This document shows, one piece after another, positions 1-9,575 of a stretch of 64,000 nucleotides of DNA (the first letter of the stretch is position 1; each line of letters begins with the position of its first letter). The stretch covers positions 62,001 through 126,000 of the forward strand of contig CAVQMC010000004.1 in NCBI GenBank assembly GCA_963713505.1, read 5' to 3'. Source of the stretch: CAVQMC01 sp963713505. GTDB taxonomy: Bacteria; Bacteroidota; Ignavibacteria; Ignavibacteriales; Ignavibacteriaceae. Both the position numbers and the translations under genes were made by a program. The notes under the pieces were generated by a model. That model was not told the DNA's origin. It saw nothing but the letters and a program-made list of their open reading frames with translations, and made no database searches.

Positions 1-397
1 CAAGATCAAAATATTCTCTTAATTCAAAATGATCTATTATTTTATCAGCTTGTCCCTGTCCTTTTGTAGTTAACAGGGAAACTTTAATATTTTCATTTTT
101 CAATTTCTTTAATAATTCTAAAACACCCGGATAAATTTCCGATTCATTAATAAAATCAAAATAATGATCTTTATAGATTCCTATGAATAATTCAAAATCT
201 GCAACGGGAATATTTAAATCTTCAAATATGTCTACAAAGTGCCAGCCTATTCTTTTATGGAATTCTTTTTCTTCTATTTTTGAATTGATTTTTAACTCTT
301 CCAAAGCTTTTAATGTTGCTTTGTAAATTGTTTCATAAGAGTTTATTAATGTTCCGTCCAGATCGAAACAAACGTGTTTAATTCCTGAATTTATCAT
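1..397 (-). CDS. HAD-family hydrolase, phosphoglycolate phosphatase-like (3' end outside window)
   Basis: Reading leftwards from an ATG at 397 gives a protein beginning MINSGIKHVCFDLDGTL, whose DLDGT is HAD motif I with the nucleophilic Asp. About 90 residues later comes a motif II-like segment (VSLLTTKGQ), where the Thr lies after a beta strand, as in phosphoglycolate phosphatases and Cof/Gph-like enzymes. The helical cap lies between them. The C-terminal half (motifs III and IV) is beyond the window edge, so the substrate cannot be judged. The start overlaps the stop of the upstream Cys-rich gene by 20 bases on the same strand, which suggests translational coupling. The family call is firm; the exact phosphatase is not. 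Confidence 0.85.
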   Translation of the reverse strand, partial: MINSGIKHVCFDLDGTLINSYETIYKATLKALEELKINSKIEEKEFHKRIGWHFVDIFEDLNIPVADFELFIGIYKDHYFDFINESEIYPGVLELLKKLKNENIKVSLLTTKGQGQADKIIDHFELREYFDL

Positions 398-569
398 TAT
401 TTATTTCTTTGTTTTCTTTTAATTTAATACTTGGATTTTCATTTGAACAAGTTTCTCCTCTGCAGCATTCATCAATATTAATTCCGCAGAAAGCACATTG
501 ACCGTGACCGTGCACCCAAATTATATTTGTTATCCTGCAGCACCATGGACAAGTAATTTCTTGATTCAT
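378..569 (-). CDS. small Cys-rich (zinc-ribbon-like) protein
   Basis: This is a 63-residue protein with a CPWC pair at residues 7-10, a CAFC pair near residue 26, and further Cys in DECCRGETC. The spacing suggests a zinc ribbon or knuckle. The C-terminus is polar and probably disordered. I do not recognise a named family. It overlaps the downstream HAD phosphatase by 20 bases on the same strand, so the two are probably co-transcribed. A protein of this size could be a zinc-binding accessory factor, but no function can be assigned from sequence. It is likely a real gene because of the paired CxxC motifs and the tight overlap. Confidence 0.6.
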   Translation of the reverse strand: MNQEITCPWCCRITNIIWVHGHGQCAFCGINIDECCRGETCSNENPSIKLKENKEINNDKFRN

Positions 570-834
570 TTTAAATAGAGTTTAAAATTAATATAAAAAA
601 TCTAATGCATTTTAATTAGGAAAATATTAATATTGACGCTGGAAAATTTAAGTGAATTATTTCGTGTTCAAAATTAGATTTTTAATTACGAAAATTAAAA
701 TAAATTTACTTTAAAATTATTGAAAAATCTTCTTCTCTTCCCGATAATAATAAAAATATCTCTTTTGTTAAATAATTCTCAAGTATCATTATTCATTTAA
801 TTATTTCATCAACTTATTATAAAGGAGCCTTATT

Positions 835-1260
835 ATGAAATACTCGCGTTTCTTTTTGATTCTCTTCTTTACAATAATTTTTATCGGTGCAAAATCCTTA
901 GTTTATGCGCAAAGCGAACCTGTCCTTTATTTTTGCGAAAAATATGACAGTGATAAAGGTGAGGTTGGAGTAAGTGATAGATTCACAACGGGCTATTTGA
1001 CGGTTATGGCCAAGTGCGATTACGCTTTAAATTTGGAAGATGTTACAATTGAATTTGACAAGTACAATTTCAGAACTGCAAAGTTCGAATATTATAAAGA
1101 TTTTCCTTATCATATATCTAAAGATATGAAATATGTCTTTTTCGCTAAAAATAGTGAAAGCGATATGAAATTTGAAGAACCCGGATTTTACAGGGTTTTT
1201 CTTCTTGATGATAATAAAAAGACTGTGGCAAGTGCATTAATAGAGATTGTCGATAAATAA
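835..1260 (+). CDS. secreted protein of unknown function
   Basis: This 141-residue protein has a clear signal peptide: MKYSR, then a hydrophobic stretch to about residue 24, ending SLVYAQ|SEP, an AQ-type cleavage site typical of Bacteroidota. The mature part is about 115 residues and mostly predicted beta strand. It has no motif I recognise and no lipobox. The start is well supported by an AAAGGAGCCT ribosome-binding site at 821-830. A strong hairpin terminator follows at 1279, so the gene is probably monocistronic. It probably acts in the periplasm or outside the cell. Function unknown. Confidence 0.7.
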   Translation: MKYSRFFLILFFTIIFIGAKSLVYAQSEPVLYFCEKYDSDKGEVGVSDRFTTGYLTVMAKCDYALNLEDVTIEFDKYNFRTAKFEYYKDFPYHISKDMKYVFFAKNSESDMKFEEPGFYRVFLLDDNKKTVASALIEIVDK

Positions 1261-1278
1261 AACATTTTTAACTTTTAT

Positions 1279-1317
1279 AAACGGCATGCTGATGCTATTA
1301 GTCTGCCGTTTTTTATT
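1279..1317 (+). terminator. rho-independent terminator after the 835 gene
   Basis: An 8-bp stem AAACGGCA/TGCCGTTT encloses a 17-base loop and runs into a T-rich tract (TTTTATTTTT). It lies 18 bases after the stop of the secreted protein gene. Confidence 0.75.
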
Positions 1318-1411
1318 TTTAAAATGAATGAATTCATATCACACATTAGAAATTGTTAATTCCCAAATCTTTAAATTTGAAAAATAATTTTTCAAAAAAA
1401 TTAAATATAAA

Positions 1412-2390
1412 ATGGAAAACAATTTTGATGTAATAATTATCGGTGCCGGTCCTATTGGGTTATCCTGCGGTATTGAAGCTGAAAAACGAAAATTGAATTA
1501 TTTAATTATCGAAAAAGGATGTTTGGTAAACTCATTGTTTAATTATCCAACCAACATGACTTTCTTTTCAACTTCCGACAGACTGGAAATAGGTGGAGTT
1601 CCGTTTGTTTCTCACGGTGATAAACCAACCAGACGTGAATCTTTAGAATATTTCAGAAGAGTTAAATCTTCCTGGAATTTAAATGTTCACACTTACGAAA
1701 AAGTCGAAGATGTAAAAGATCAAAATGAAAAATATAAAGTCATAACAGATAAAACCGAATACTTAACCGAAAATATAATTATTGCAACAGGCTTTTATGA
1801 TGAACCGAATTTAATGAATGTTCCCGGTGAAGAACTGCCAAAAGTAAAACATTATTTTAATGAAGCTCATCCTTATGCATATTTAAATGTAATTGTTGTC
1901 GGTGCCGGAAATTCTGCAGTTGATGTTGCACTGGAAACTTATCGGAAAGGTTCTGAATGTGACTATGGTTATAAGAGAAGACAAACTTAAAGACGGAGTT
2001 AAATATTGGGTAAGACCGGATATAGAAAACAGAATAAAAGAAGGCTCGATTAAAGCGTATTTTAATTCAAAGATAAAAGAAATTAAACCGAAAGAAGTTA
2101 TAATCGAAACACCGGACGGCGAAAAAGTTATTCCGAATGATTTTGTTTTTGCAATGACAGGTTATCATCCCAATTATAATTTTTTAAATAGAATTGGAGT
2201 TGAAACTTCAAAAGATGAATTAAAATTACCTGCTTTTAATGAGGAAACTTTCGAAACAAATAAAAAGGGAGTTTTCCTTGCAGGAGTTGTCTGCGGAGGA
2301 ATGGATACTGCAAAGTGGTTTATTGAAAATACAAGGTATCATGCCGGGAAAATATTCGATCATATAGAAAATAAAACTGTAAAAAAATGA
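1412..2390 (+). CDS. YpdA-like FAD/NADPH disulfide reductase (one frameshift)
   Basis: The first part carries an FAD-binding dinucleotide motif (IIGAGPIGLSCG, residues 10-21) and a second, NADPH-binding one (VVGAGNSAVDVALE, about residue 163). The rest continues in another frame from about 1958 (VTMVIREDKLKDG onwards) to the stop at 2390. Skipping one base near 1958 (GAA-T-GTG) gives a continuous 325-residue protein, the usual length of YpdA, the proposed bacillithiol disulfide reductase. Unlike thioredoxin reductase it has no CxxC redox pair. The break is therefore probably an extra base in the assembly and not a dead gene. It could instead be a generic thioredoxin-reductase-like oxidoreductase; no bacillithiol synthesis gene is in this window. 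Confidence 0.75.
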
Positions 2391-2495
2391 TAAAAATTAA
2401 ATATTAGTGATTCATTAAATTGAATTGATCTTTATTTAGAGTTATTTTAGTCATAAAGAATTGATTAAGGAAAATAAATTTCAAAGGGAGATATC

Positions 2496-3545
2496 ATGAT
2501 AGATAACATTAAAAAATTATTAGGAGATGAAGCCGATAGTTTGTTAAACTATAAAGCTAAAGTCTCAAAAGATCTTCTAAATTTACCCGGACCCGATTTT
2601 GTGGACAGAGTTTTTGCCCAGACAGATAGAAATATTAATGTCCTTAAAAATCTTCAATGGATTTATAGTACCGGTAGATTAGCCGGAACAGGTTATGTTT
2701 CTATTCTTCCTGTTGATCAGGGAATTGAACACACCGCAGGAGCATCATTTGCACCAAACCCGGAATACTTTGATCCGGAAAATATTGTTAAACTTGCAAT
2801 TGAAGGAAGCTGCAATGCTGTCGCTTCAACTTTAGGTGTATTAGGAATGACTTCCAGAAAATATGCACACAAAATTCCATTTATTTTAAAATTAAATCAC
2901 AACGAGCTTTTAACTTATCCGAATAAATATGACCAGATAATGTTTGCCGGAGTTGAACAGGCTTTGGATCTTGGAGCCGCCGCAGTTGGTGCAACTATTT
3001 ATTTTGGTTCGGAAGAAAGCAACAGACAAATTATCGAAGTAAGTGAAGCTTTTCAATATGCACATGAATTGGGAATGGCAACTGTTCTTTGGTGTTATTT
3101 GAGAAATTCGGATTTTAAAACTAAAGAAAAAGATTATCATGTAGCTGCAGATTTAACCGGACAGGCAAATCATTTAGGTGTTACAATAGAAGCAGATATT
3201 ATCAAACAAAAACTGCCGGAAAATAACGGCGGATTTAAAGCTTTGAAATTCGGAAAAACTTCCGAAAAAGTTTATACCGAATTATCAACAGATCATCCGA
3301 TTGATTTAACCCGCTACCAGGTAATAAATAATTATATGGGAAGAGCAGGATTGATTAACAGCGGCGGTGCTTCCGGTGCAAACGATTTTGCCGAAGCAGC
3401 TAAAACTGCAGTAATAAATAAAAGAGCAGGCGGTATGGGTTTGATTTCCGGAAGAAAAGCTTTTCAGCGTCCGATGAAAGAAGGTGTTAAGTTATTAAAT
3501 ACTATTCAAGATGTTTACTTAGCAAAAGAAATCACGGTTGCTTAA
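2496..3545 (+). CDS. fbaB: class I fructose-bisphosphate aldolase (DhnA/FbaB type)
   Basis: This 349-residue enzyme matches the archaeal-type class I aldolase family, which cleaves fructose 1,6-bisphosphate to glyceraldehyde 3-phosphate and dihydroxyacetone phosphate through a Schiff base. Recognisable segments are [11 protein letters not shown] (about residue 70), [40 protein letters not shown] and GGASGANDF near the phosphate-binding end. I did not assign the catalytic Lys. The start follows AAAGGGAGAT at 2484-2493. A 12-bp stem terminator at 3563 closes the unit, so it looks monocistronic. The gene is intact, in contrast to many conserved neighbours. It supplies the lower glycolysis that feeds the pyruvate dehydrogenase operon downstream. 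Confidence 0.93.
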   Translation: MIDNIKKLLGDEADSLLNYKAKVSKDLLNLPGPDFVDRVFAQTDRNINVLKNLQWIYSTGRLAGTGYVSILPVDQGIEHTAGASFAPNPEYFDPENIVKLAIEGSCNAVASTLGVLGMTSRKYAHKIPFILKLNHNELLTYPNKYDQIMFAGVEQALDLGAAAVGATIYFGSEESNRQIIEVSEAFQYAHELGMATVLWCYLRNSDFKTKEKDYHVAADLTGQANHLGVTIEADIIKQKLPENNGGFKALKFGKTSEKVYTELSTDHPIDLTRYQVINNYMGRAGLINSGGASGANDFAEAAKTAVINKRAGGMGLISGRKAFQRPMKEGVKLLNTIQDVYLAKEITVA

Positions 3546-3562
3546 TTAAAATAATAATTAAA

Positions 3563-3598
3563 AAAGGCTGTCGGTGTTCCGGCAGCCTTTTCTGTTTT
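3563..3598 (+). terminator. strong hairpin terminator between aldolase and cytochrome c genes
   Basis: A 12-bp stem (AAAGGCTGTCGG/CCGGCAGCCTTT, one G-U pair) has a TGTT tetraloop and is followed by TTCTGTTTT. A-runs on the left side would also let it serve the convergent minus-strand gene. Confidence 0.85.
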
Positions 3599-3602
3599 AA
3601 AC

Positions 3603-4022
3603 TTATTTACTTAATAAATAATCGGCAATTTTTCCGAGCTCTTTTATATCAACTTGATTAAAAGAAGGCATCATACCGCCGGGAAATTGTTTTTCGTATT
3701 CTTTAAATCTTTCTGCATCACGAAAAGAGGAAGGATTCCGCAGATAATTAATTAATTTATCCCTTGACCAATATTTTTTAACATTAGCTAAACTGGGACC
3801 CATTCTAGTTCCATTTAAATCATCACCGTGACAGTTAACGCAGCCGAGTTTACCGATTAATTCGGAAGGTGAAAGGTTCTGAGACGAAATGTTACTCTGC
3901 GGCATTGTGTTTTGTAACGTTTTAGGTGTGTCCGAATAATTATTATCTGTTACTCTTTGAATAAAAAAGAGAACTAAAAATAGTACTAAAAAAGCAGCTA
4001 CCCAGATTTGAGGTTTAGTCAT
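3603..4022 (-). CDS. membrane-anchored monohaem c-type cytochrome
   Basis: This 139-residue protein has one N-terminal membrane helix (about residues 6-22) that acts as an uncleaved anchor, a polar spacer rich in Ser/Asn/Gln to about residue 50, and a cytochrome c domain. The haem-binding motif is CVNCH at 61-65. A GGMMPSF segment near residue 116 supplies the likely distal Met ligand. The context LGCVNCHGDDLNG...GPSL matches the small class I cytochrome c fold used as an electron carrier or as a subunit of terminal oxidases. It faces the periplasm. No oxidase genes lie nearby, so the partner is unknown. It converges on the aldolase gene with a shared terminator between them. Confidence 0.85.
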   Translation of the reverse strand: MTKPQIWVAAFLVLFLVLFFIQRVTDNNYSDTPKTLQNTMPQSNISSQNLSPSELIGKLGCVNCHGDDLNGTRMGPSLANVKKYWSRDKLINYLRNPSSFRDAERFKEYEKQFPGGMMPSFNQVDIKELGKIADYLLSK

Positions 4023-4286
4023 AAATCTCTTGTAATGTTTATTATCAAATTAAAATTTAAACAATTTAATATTTACTAAAATCCTAAGATTTTTCTGAAT
4101 TAAATATAATGACCAAATAAAATAGTTTTAAAAGTATCAAAAAACATAAATTATAACAACATATATCGTTCTACAAAAATCTGATATTTAGTTTTTGTGA
4201 ACTGCATCTTATTTAACAGATAAATGATTATAATTTAGTATTTTAAGCTAATTAATTGAGAATTAACGAAAAATGAACAAATAGTT

Positions 4287-6353
4287 ATGATGAAAAAAAA
4301 CAGACTAGCTAAAGAAAAAAGTCCTTATCTTCTTCAGCATGCCGAAAATCCGGTCGATTGGTTTCCTTGGACCGAAAGTGCATTTCAAAAAGCAAAAGAT
4401 GAAGACAAACCTATTTTTCTTTCAATTGGATATTCTACATGCCATTGGTGTCACGTTATGGAAAAAGAATCATTTGAAGATCAAGAAATTGCAAAACTTA
4501 TGAATGATACTTTTATATCTATTAAAGTTGATAGAGAAGAAAGGCCGGATATCGACGGAATTTATATGACAGTCTGCCAAATGCTTACTGGCGGAGGGGG
4601 CTGGCCGCTTACCATTGTAATGACGCCAGATAAAAAACCTTTTTTTGCAGGGACATATTTTCCTAAAGAAACGAGGTTTGGCAGAAGCGGTTTGATAGAA
4701 ATTATTCCGCAGATTAAAAAAATCTGGCAGACTCGAAGAGATGAAATAAATAATTCTGCTGAAGAAATAACGAATGCTGTAAATCTTAATATTTCTATTG
4801 ATGAAGAAGATTTAACTAAAGAAATTTTTGATAAAGCTTATGAAGAATTAAAAAATAAATTCGATGAAAAAAACGGCGGATTCGGTAATGCTCCCAAATT
4901 TCCTATGCCGCATAATCTCTTATTTTTATTAAGATACTGGAAAAGGAAAAATGAACCTCGTGCATTAGAAATAGTTGAAAAAACTCTGACTGAAATGAGA
5001 AAAGGCGGAATTTATGATCATATCGGATTTGGTTTCAGCCGTTATTCAACTGATAAATACTGGTTTGTTCCGCATTTTGAAAAAATGTTGTACGATCAAG
5101 CTCAATTAGCAATCGCTTATACTGAAGCTTATCAAATAACAAAAAAGGAAATCTATAAAACCACTGCATTGGAAATATTAAAATATGTAATGAGAGATAT
5201 AACCTCTCCGGAAGGAGGATTTTATTCTGCAGAAGATGCCGACAGTGAAGGAGAGGAAGGAAAATTTTATTTATGGACTGAAGAAGAGATAAGAAGTCTA
5301 TTAAAAGATGATGCCGAAATAATTCTGAAATATTTTAATGTAAAAATAGAAGGAAATTGGTCCGATCATAATTTCGGCGGAACACAATCAACAAATATTC
5401 TGCATATAAATAAATCAACTGCTGAGCTTGCTGTAGAATTTTCTAAAGATGAAAAAGAAATTATTAATATTATTAATTCTGCAAAAGAAAAACTTTTTAA
5501 TGTAAGAGAAAAAAGAATTCATCCTTATAAAGATGATAAAATTTTGACAGACTGGAATGGTTTGATGATTTCTGCTTTTTCAATAGCCTTCCAGGTTTTT
5601 CAAGATGATAAGTTGATAACAACTGCAGTAAATGCAGCTGAATTTGTCATAAATAAAATGATTTCTAAAAACGGAAGACTTTTACACAGGTTTAGAGAAA
5701 ATGAAGCAGGTATACAAGCTAATGTAGATGATTATGCTTTTTTTATTCAAGGACTGCTTGATCTTTATGAAGCTTCATTTGAAGTTAAATACTTAGAAAA
5801 AGCATTTTCCTTAAATGAAGATTTGATAAAATATTTTTGGAATGATAAAACCGGCGGATTTTATTTTACTCCTTTTGATGGCGAAAAATTATTAATAAGA
5901 CAAATGGAAATTTATGACGGTGCAGTTCCTTCAGGTAATTCAATTGCGCTATTAAATTTATTAAGAATAGGAAGATATTCCGGCAATAATGAATATGGAA
6001 ATAAAGCAGAAAGACTAATAAGAATTTTTTCTGCATCTGTCAAAAGGAATGCTTTTGCATTTACTCAATTTTTAGTTGGATTGGAATTCGCTTTCGGTAA
6101 GACTAAAGAAATTCTAATTGCCGGTAAAAAAGATTCAAACAAAACAAAAAAAATTATTAATGCAGTAAACGAATTTTATATTCCCAATAAAATAATAATT
6201 TTAAATGATGATGCTGGAAATTTAAAAAGATTAGTTCCTTTTATTTCTAACTATAAAATAAATGAAGGTGATGTTTATGTATATATTTGCGAAAACTACG
6301 TTTGTAATTTGCCTGTTGACAGTCTAAATGATTTGAAGAAAATGCTGGAGTGA
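4287..6353 (+). CDS. DUF255 thioredoxin-like/glycosidase-like protein (YyaL/SPATA20 family)
   Basis: This 688-residue protein is a full-length member of the YyaL/SPATA20 family. It opens with the family hallmark [20 protein letters not shown], followed by a thioredoxin-like domain with STCHWCHVM (Cys52 and Cys55), [11 protein letters not shown] and [14 protein letters not shown]. The rest is an alpha/alpha-toroid domain like six-hairpin glycosidases (for example [15 protein letters not shown] and DWNGLMISA). The biochemical role of the family is not established; a redox or carbohydrate-related role has been suggested. The ATG at 4287 is followed at once by a second ATG, and either could be used. 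The gene is intact. It contains CTT-ATG, CTT-ACT and CTT-ACC codon pairs at 4497, 4584 and 4608 that are read straight, a useful control for the frameshifted genes. Confidence 0.9.
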   Translation: MMKKNRLAKEKSPYLLQHAENPVDWFPWTESAFQKAKDEDKPIFLSIGYSTCHWCHVMEKESFEDQEIAKLMNDTFISIKVDREERPDIDGIYMTVCQMLTGGGGWPLTIVMTPDKKPFFAGTYFPKETRFGRSGLIEIIPQIKKIWQTRRDEINNSAEEITNAVNLNISIDEEDLTKEIFDKAYEELKNKFDEKNGGFGNAPKFPMPHNLLFLLRYWKRKNEPRALEIVEKTLTEMRKGGIYDHIGFGFSRYSTDKYWFVPHFEKMLYDQAQLAIAYTEAYQITKKEIYKTTALEILKYVMRDITSPEGGFYSAEDADSEGEEGKFYLWTEEEIRSLLKDDAEIILKYFNVKIEGNWSDHNFGGTQSTNILHINKSTAELAVEFSKDEKEIINIINSAKEKLFNVREKRIHPYKDDKILTDWNGLMISAFSIAFQVFQDDKLITTAVNAAEFVINKMISKNGRLLHRFRENEAGIQANVDDYAFFIQGLLDLYEASFEVKYLEKAFSLNEDLIKYFWNDKTGGFYFTPFDGEKLLIRQMEIYDGAVPSGNSIALLNLLRIGRYSGNNEYGNKAERLIRIFSASVKRNAFAFTQFLVGLEFAFGKTKEILIAGKKDSNKTKKIINAVNEFYIPNKIIILNDDAGNLKRLVPFISNYKINEGDVYVYICENYVCNLPVDSLNDLKKMLE

Positions 6354-6495
6354 AATCTTTCCATTTTCCGAATAATTTAATATTGCTAATATTTGTTTAT
6401 TTAATTGTAGATACTTTTATTTAATAAATGTAAATTAAACCTGCAATTTTATGTTAATTGAGCAATTTTATCTATAATAGTTTAAAGGGAAGCAT

Positions 6496-8121
6496 CTGGA
6501 ACAAGATAATAAGTTTACCAAATCATTAATTCAAAGTGCGCGTTCGGGGAACAACACTGCGTATGAACAATTGTATCAGTTGTTTATAGGCAGAGTATAC
6601 GCAATTTGTTCAAGGCTGCTTACAGATTCTCACCAAGCTGAAGATTTATCGGTAAATATATTCTCACAAGCATTAAAAGAAATTTCTTTTATCAGAGCAG
6701 ATTCATCTTTTGCTACATGGCTGACAGGGATTTCCGTTTATACTGTGCTTGAAAAAATCAGATCCAAAGACAAAGAGCCGGGAAAAGATAAAAAGAATGC
6801 TGATAAAGAAAGCAGCAGAAAATTTGAATATATAAGAGCATCCAACGACCAGGCATTGGAAAGAGCAATTTCGGAATTACCTGATATGTTAAGGATGGTT
6901 TTTGTCTTGCATGATATGGTAAATTATACAGATGAAGAAACCTCAGACCTCTTACGAATTCCAAAACCGGATGTAGAAAAAAATTTAGTGGATGCCAGGG
7001 ATTATTTAATTCAGAATTTATTTATGAGAAAAGATTATGATGAACTGCTGTTCCGTGTAAAAAAACTCTATGAAAAAATTGAACCTGAAACAAATCTTTG
7101 GCCCCAAATCTTACCTCAAATTCATTCAAGCCAAAAAATGGAGGAATCTGAATTAAAAGAAGAAATGGTAGTTCAGAATGTTGGTGATGTAGTGAATGAT
7201 AAAAAGACAAAAGATGATAAAAAAAGAAAAAAACGGTCTAAGAAAAAAGAATCTTCAAAAGGAGCATCATCACCATCACATTCCGAATTATTTGAAAAAT
7301 TTAAAAGGGTTAAACCCAAAACATGGGCTTCTGTTTTAATTGCAGTTGTTGTGTTAATAATTGCAGTTTTATTTTTCACTTCTTCAAATAACTGGACTAT
7401 AAAAAAATTAAAAGGAAGTCCTCAATTAGGTTACGAAACTATTACTGATTCAAAATCTTTTAATGATAAGCTGGAATTAAAAACAAATGCTGAATCTTCT
7501 GCAGAAATTGATATAAAAGAAATAGGGAAAATTATAGTTTCACCTCAAACTGTTCTTAAAAGAACTCATAGCAAAGATGGCATTATTCTCGAACGGGGAA
7601 TAATTGAAGTTGATACTAGAGGTGCAAATAAAGAATTTAGTATATCTATACCAAACGGTGAAATAAAAAGTACAGAACCAAATAGTATTTATTCAGTCGA
7701 ATTAAGTTCTGCAGGTTTGATGACACTGCAGGTAAAAGGTTATTCCTGGGTCAATATTAAAAGCGATGATAATGAAGCCTTAGTTCCTCCAGGTTTTAGA
7801 TGTAACATAATTGAAAAACTTGGTTTAGGCTTACCTTACGAAAATGAAGCAAGTGATGAATATAAAGATGCACTTTCAAAATTTAGTTTCTCTCAAGATA
7901 AAGAAGAAGCTTTAAAAGCAATTATTACATTGAGCCAAAAACAAGATGCTGTAACATTATGGAATTTATTAAAAAGAGTTAGTCCCACAAATAGAATAAT
8001 AGTATTTGATAAACTTGCAGAGTTTGTCCCGCCAAACAGCAATATTGATAAAGGAGGAATTGTAACTTTAAATCCCGATATGATGAAAGCTTACCTGGAA
8101 GAAATTAAAAAACAAATGTAA
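6496..8121 (+). CDS. sigma-70-like domain fused to a transmembrane FecR-like domain
   Basis: The first ~175 residues look like an ECF sigma factor. A region-2-like part (ARSGNNTAYEQLYQLF through SFATWLTGISVYTVLEKIR) is followed by a region-4-like helix-turn-helix (ALERAISELPDMLRMVFVLH...YTDEETSDLLRIP). A long Lys-rich charged linker (about 235-262), one membrane helix (about 276-296) and a beta-rich outer part follow, the latter resembling FecR (GIIEVDTRG, LQVKGYSWV, VPPGFRCNI). The protein thus joins sigma-like and anti-sigma-like parts in one chain. The start is unusual. Conserved region-2 residues extend upstream of the first TTG (6571) as far as a CTG at 6496, which sits 5 bases after AAAGGGA (6484-6490), and an in-frame TAG at 6478 blocks anything earlier. 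Either CTG is the start or an ATG is misread. Confidence 0.7.
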   Translation: MEQDNKFTKSLIQSARSGNNTAYEQLYQLFIGRVYAICSRLLTDSHQAEDLSVNIFSQALKEISFIRADSSFATWLTGISVYTVLEKIRSKDKEPGKDKKNADKESSRKFEYIRASNDQALERAISELPDMLRMVFVLHDMVNYTDEETSDLLRIPKPDVEKNLVDARDYLIQNLFMRKDYDELLFRVKKLYEKIEPETNLWPQILPQIHSSQKMEESELKEEMVVQNVGDVVNDKKTKDDKKRKKRSKKKESSKGASSPSHSELFEKFKRVKPKTWASVLIAVVVLIIAVLFFTSSNNWTIKKLKGSPQLGYETITDSKSFNDKLELKTNAESSAEIDIKEIGKIIVSPQTVLKRTHSKDGIILERGIIEVDTRGANKEFSISIPNGEIKSTEPNSIYSVELSSAGLMTLQVKGYSWVNIKSDDNEALVPPGFRCNIIEKLGLGLPYENEASDEYKDALSKFSFSQDKEEALKAIITLSQKQDAVTLWNLLKRVSPTNRIIVFDKLAEFVPPNSNIDKGGIVTLNPDMMKAYLEEIKKQM

Positions 8122-8123
8122 AT

Positions 8124-9538
8124 TTATTTTTTCTTTGGTCTGTATAGGTGAGTGCTTTGTCCAAAGAACACCTCCGCAGCTTCCATAACGGTTTCCGAAA
8201 GTGTGGGGTGGGGATGAATAGTTAATTTTAGATCTGTTAAATTTGCTGCCATTTCAATAGCAAGAACTCCTTCGGCAATTAATTCACCTGCTCCCGGGCC
8301 GCAAATACCAATACCAAGAATCCTTTCTGTTTCCGGATCTACAATTAATTTTGTAACACCGTCGCTTCTGCCCAGAGTTGTTGCTCTTCCCGAAGCAGCC
8401 CATGGAAATTTAGCAACTTCATAATTTATATTTTTTTCTTTTGCTTGATTCTCGGTTAGACCGGCCCAAGCAATTTCCGGATCAGTAAATACCACTGCGG
8501 GAATTGCTTTCGGTTCAAATGCAACTTTTTTACCGTCAATAGCTTCAACAGCAACACGGCCTTCGTGTGAGGCTTTGTGAGCAAGCATAGGCTCACCGAC
8601 TATATCACCGATTGCATAAATATTGGGTTCGTATGTCTGCATTTTTTCGTTAACTTTTATCCAGCCTCTCTCGTTAACCTGCACATTAGTGTTATTTAAT
8701 CCCAATCCTTTTGTTTCCGGCCTTCTTCCAACCGACATCAAAACATAATCAAATGTTTCTGAATTTTGATTTCCGTCTTTATCTTCGATCTTTACACTAA
8801 TCCCATTTTTTACTTCGTTCATTTCAACTACTTTAGCATTCAGAATTATTTTATCAAACTTTGCAGTAATTCTTTTTGATAAAAAAGAAACAAGATCACG
8901 GTCAGCTCCCGGAAGAATTCCGGGAGTCATTTCTACAACAGAAACTTTAGTGCCAAGCGCTTGATAAACAGAACCCAATTCCAACCCAATATAACCACCG
9001 CCGATTACAAGCAGACTTTTCGGGATTTCAGGCAAGTCTAATGCAGAAGTTGAATTTAAAACTCTCTCACTCTTTAATTCCAAAGATGGAATTGTTGTTA
9101 TTACAGAACCTGTTGCAATAATAGCATTTTCAAATTTCAAATCTTCCGAACTGCCGTCGGATTTTTCAACTTTTAAAGTTGTTAGAATTAATAAATGATG
9201 CTTTGCCTTGAACGTATTTGATTTTTCTTTGTTTACTTAAGAATTCCCAGTCCGCCGGTTAATTTGGAGACAACTTCATTTTTCCATTCTCTTAATCTGT
9301 CAAGGTTAATGTTTGGCTTTGAAAATTCCAATCCCCAGTCTTTTGCTTCTTCAGTTTCATTTATCAATTTAGCAACGTGTAAAAGCGCTTTGGAGGGAAT
9401 ACATCCGCGGTACAAACAAACACCGCCGGGATTTTTTTCTTTATCAATTAAAGTAACATCCATTCCCAGATCAGCAGCGTAAAATGCGGCTGCATATCCG
9501 CCCGGGCCTCCTCCTATTACTACAACACTTTTACTCAT
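8124..9538 (-). CDS. lpdA: dihydrolipoyl dehydrogenase, E3 of pyruvate dehydrogenase (two frameshifts)
   Basis: The N-terminal part (from 9538) has the FAD motif [13 protein letters not shown] and the redox-active disulfide [10 protein letters not shown] (Cys41, Cys46). The rest has the NAD-binding motif [16 protein letters not shown], the second FAD motif IYAIGDI and the catalytic His in HPHPTLSE. The two parts are linked by skipping one base at about 9238 (CTT-A-AGT) and one at about 9180 (AACAACTTT). This restores [18 protein letters not shown] and a 470-residue protein, the normal E3 length. It reoxidises the lipoyl groups of E2 using NAD+. It is the last gene of the aceE-aceF-lpd operon, 37 bases after aceF, and ends 2 bases from the convergent sigma/FecR gene. 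The lesions look like assembly errors. Confidence 0.88.
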
Positions 9539-9575
9539 ATTAAATTGATAAACTCCTTTAAAATTATTTATTTAA

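Noticed and set aside
2910..3140. Opposite-strand reading inside the aldolase gene
   Set aside because: It lies wholly within a well conserved enzyme gene and shows no protein-like features; the same holds for other antisense readings inside aceF, tex, tkt and the M16 gene.
4497..4613. A simple rule that CTT-A always causes a +1 shift
   Set aside because: The DUF255 gene reads CTT-ATG, CTT-ACT and CTT-ACC in frame across its conserved core, so the hexamer alone does not cause shifting.
6571..8121. TTG at 6571 as the start of the sigma/FecR gene
   Set aside because: It would cut off conserved region-2 residues; the upstream CTG at 6496 has a properly spaced ribosome-binding site and is the only near-cognate start after the TAG at 6478.
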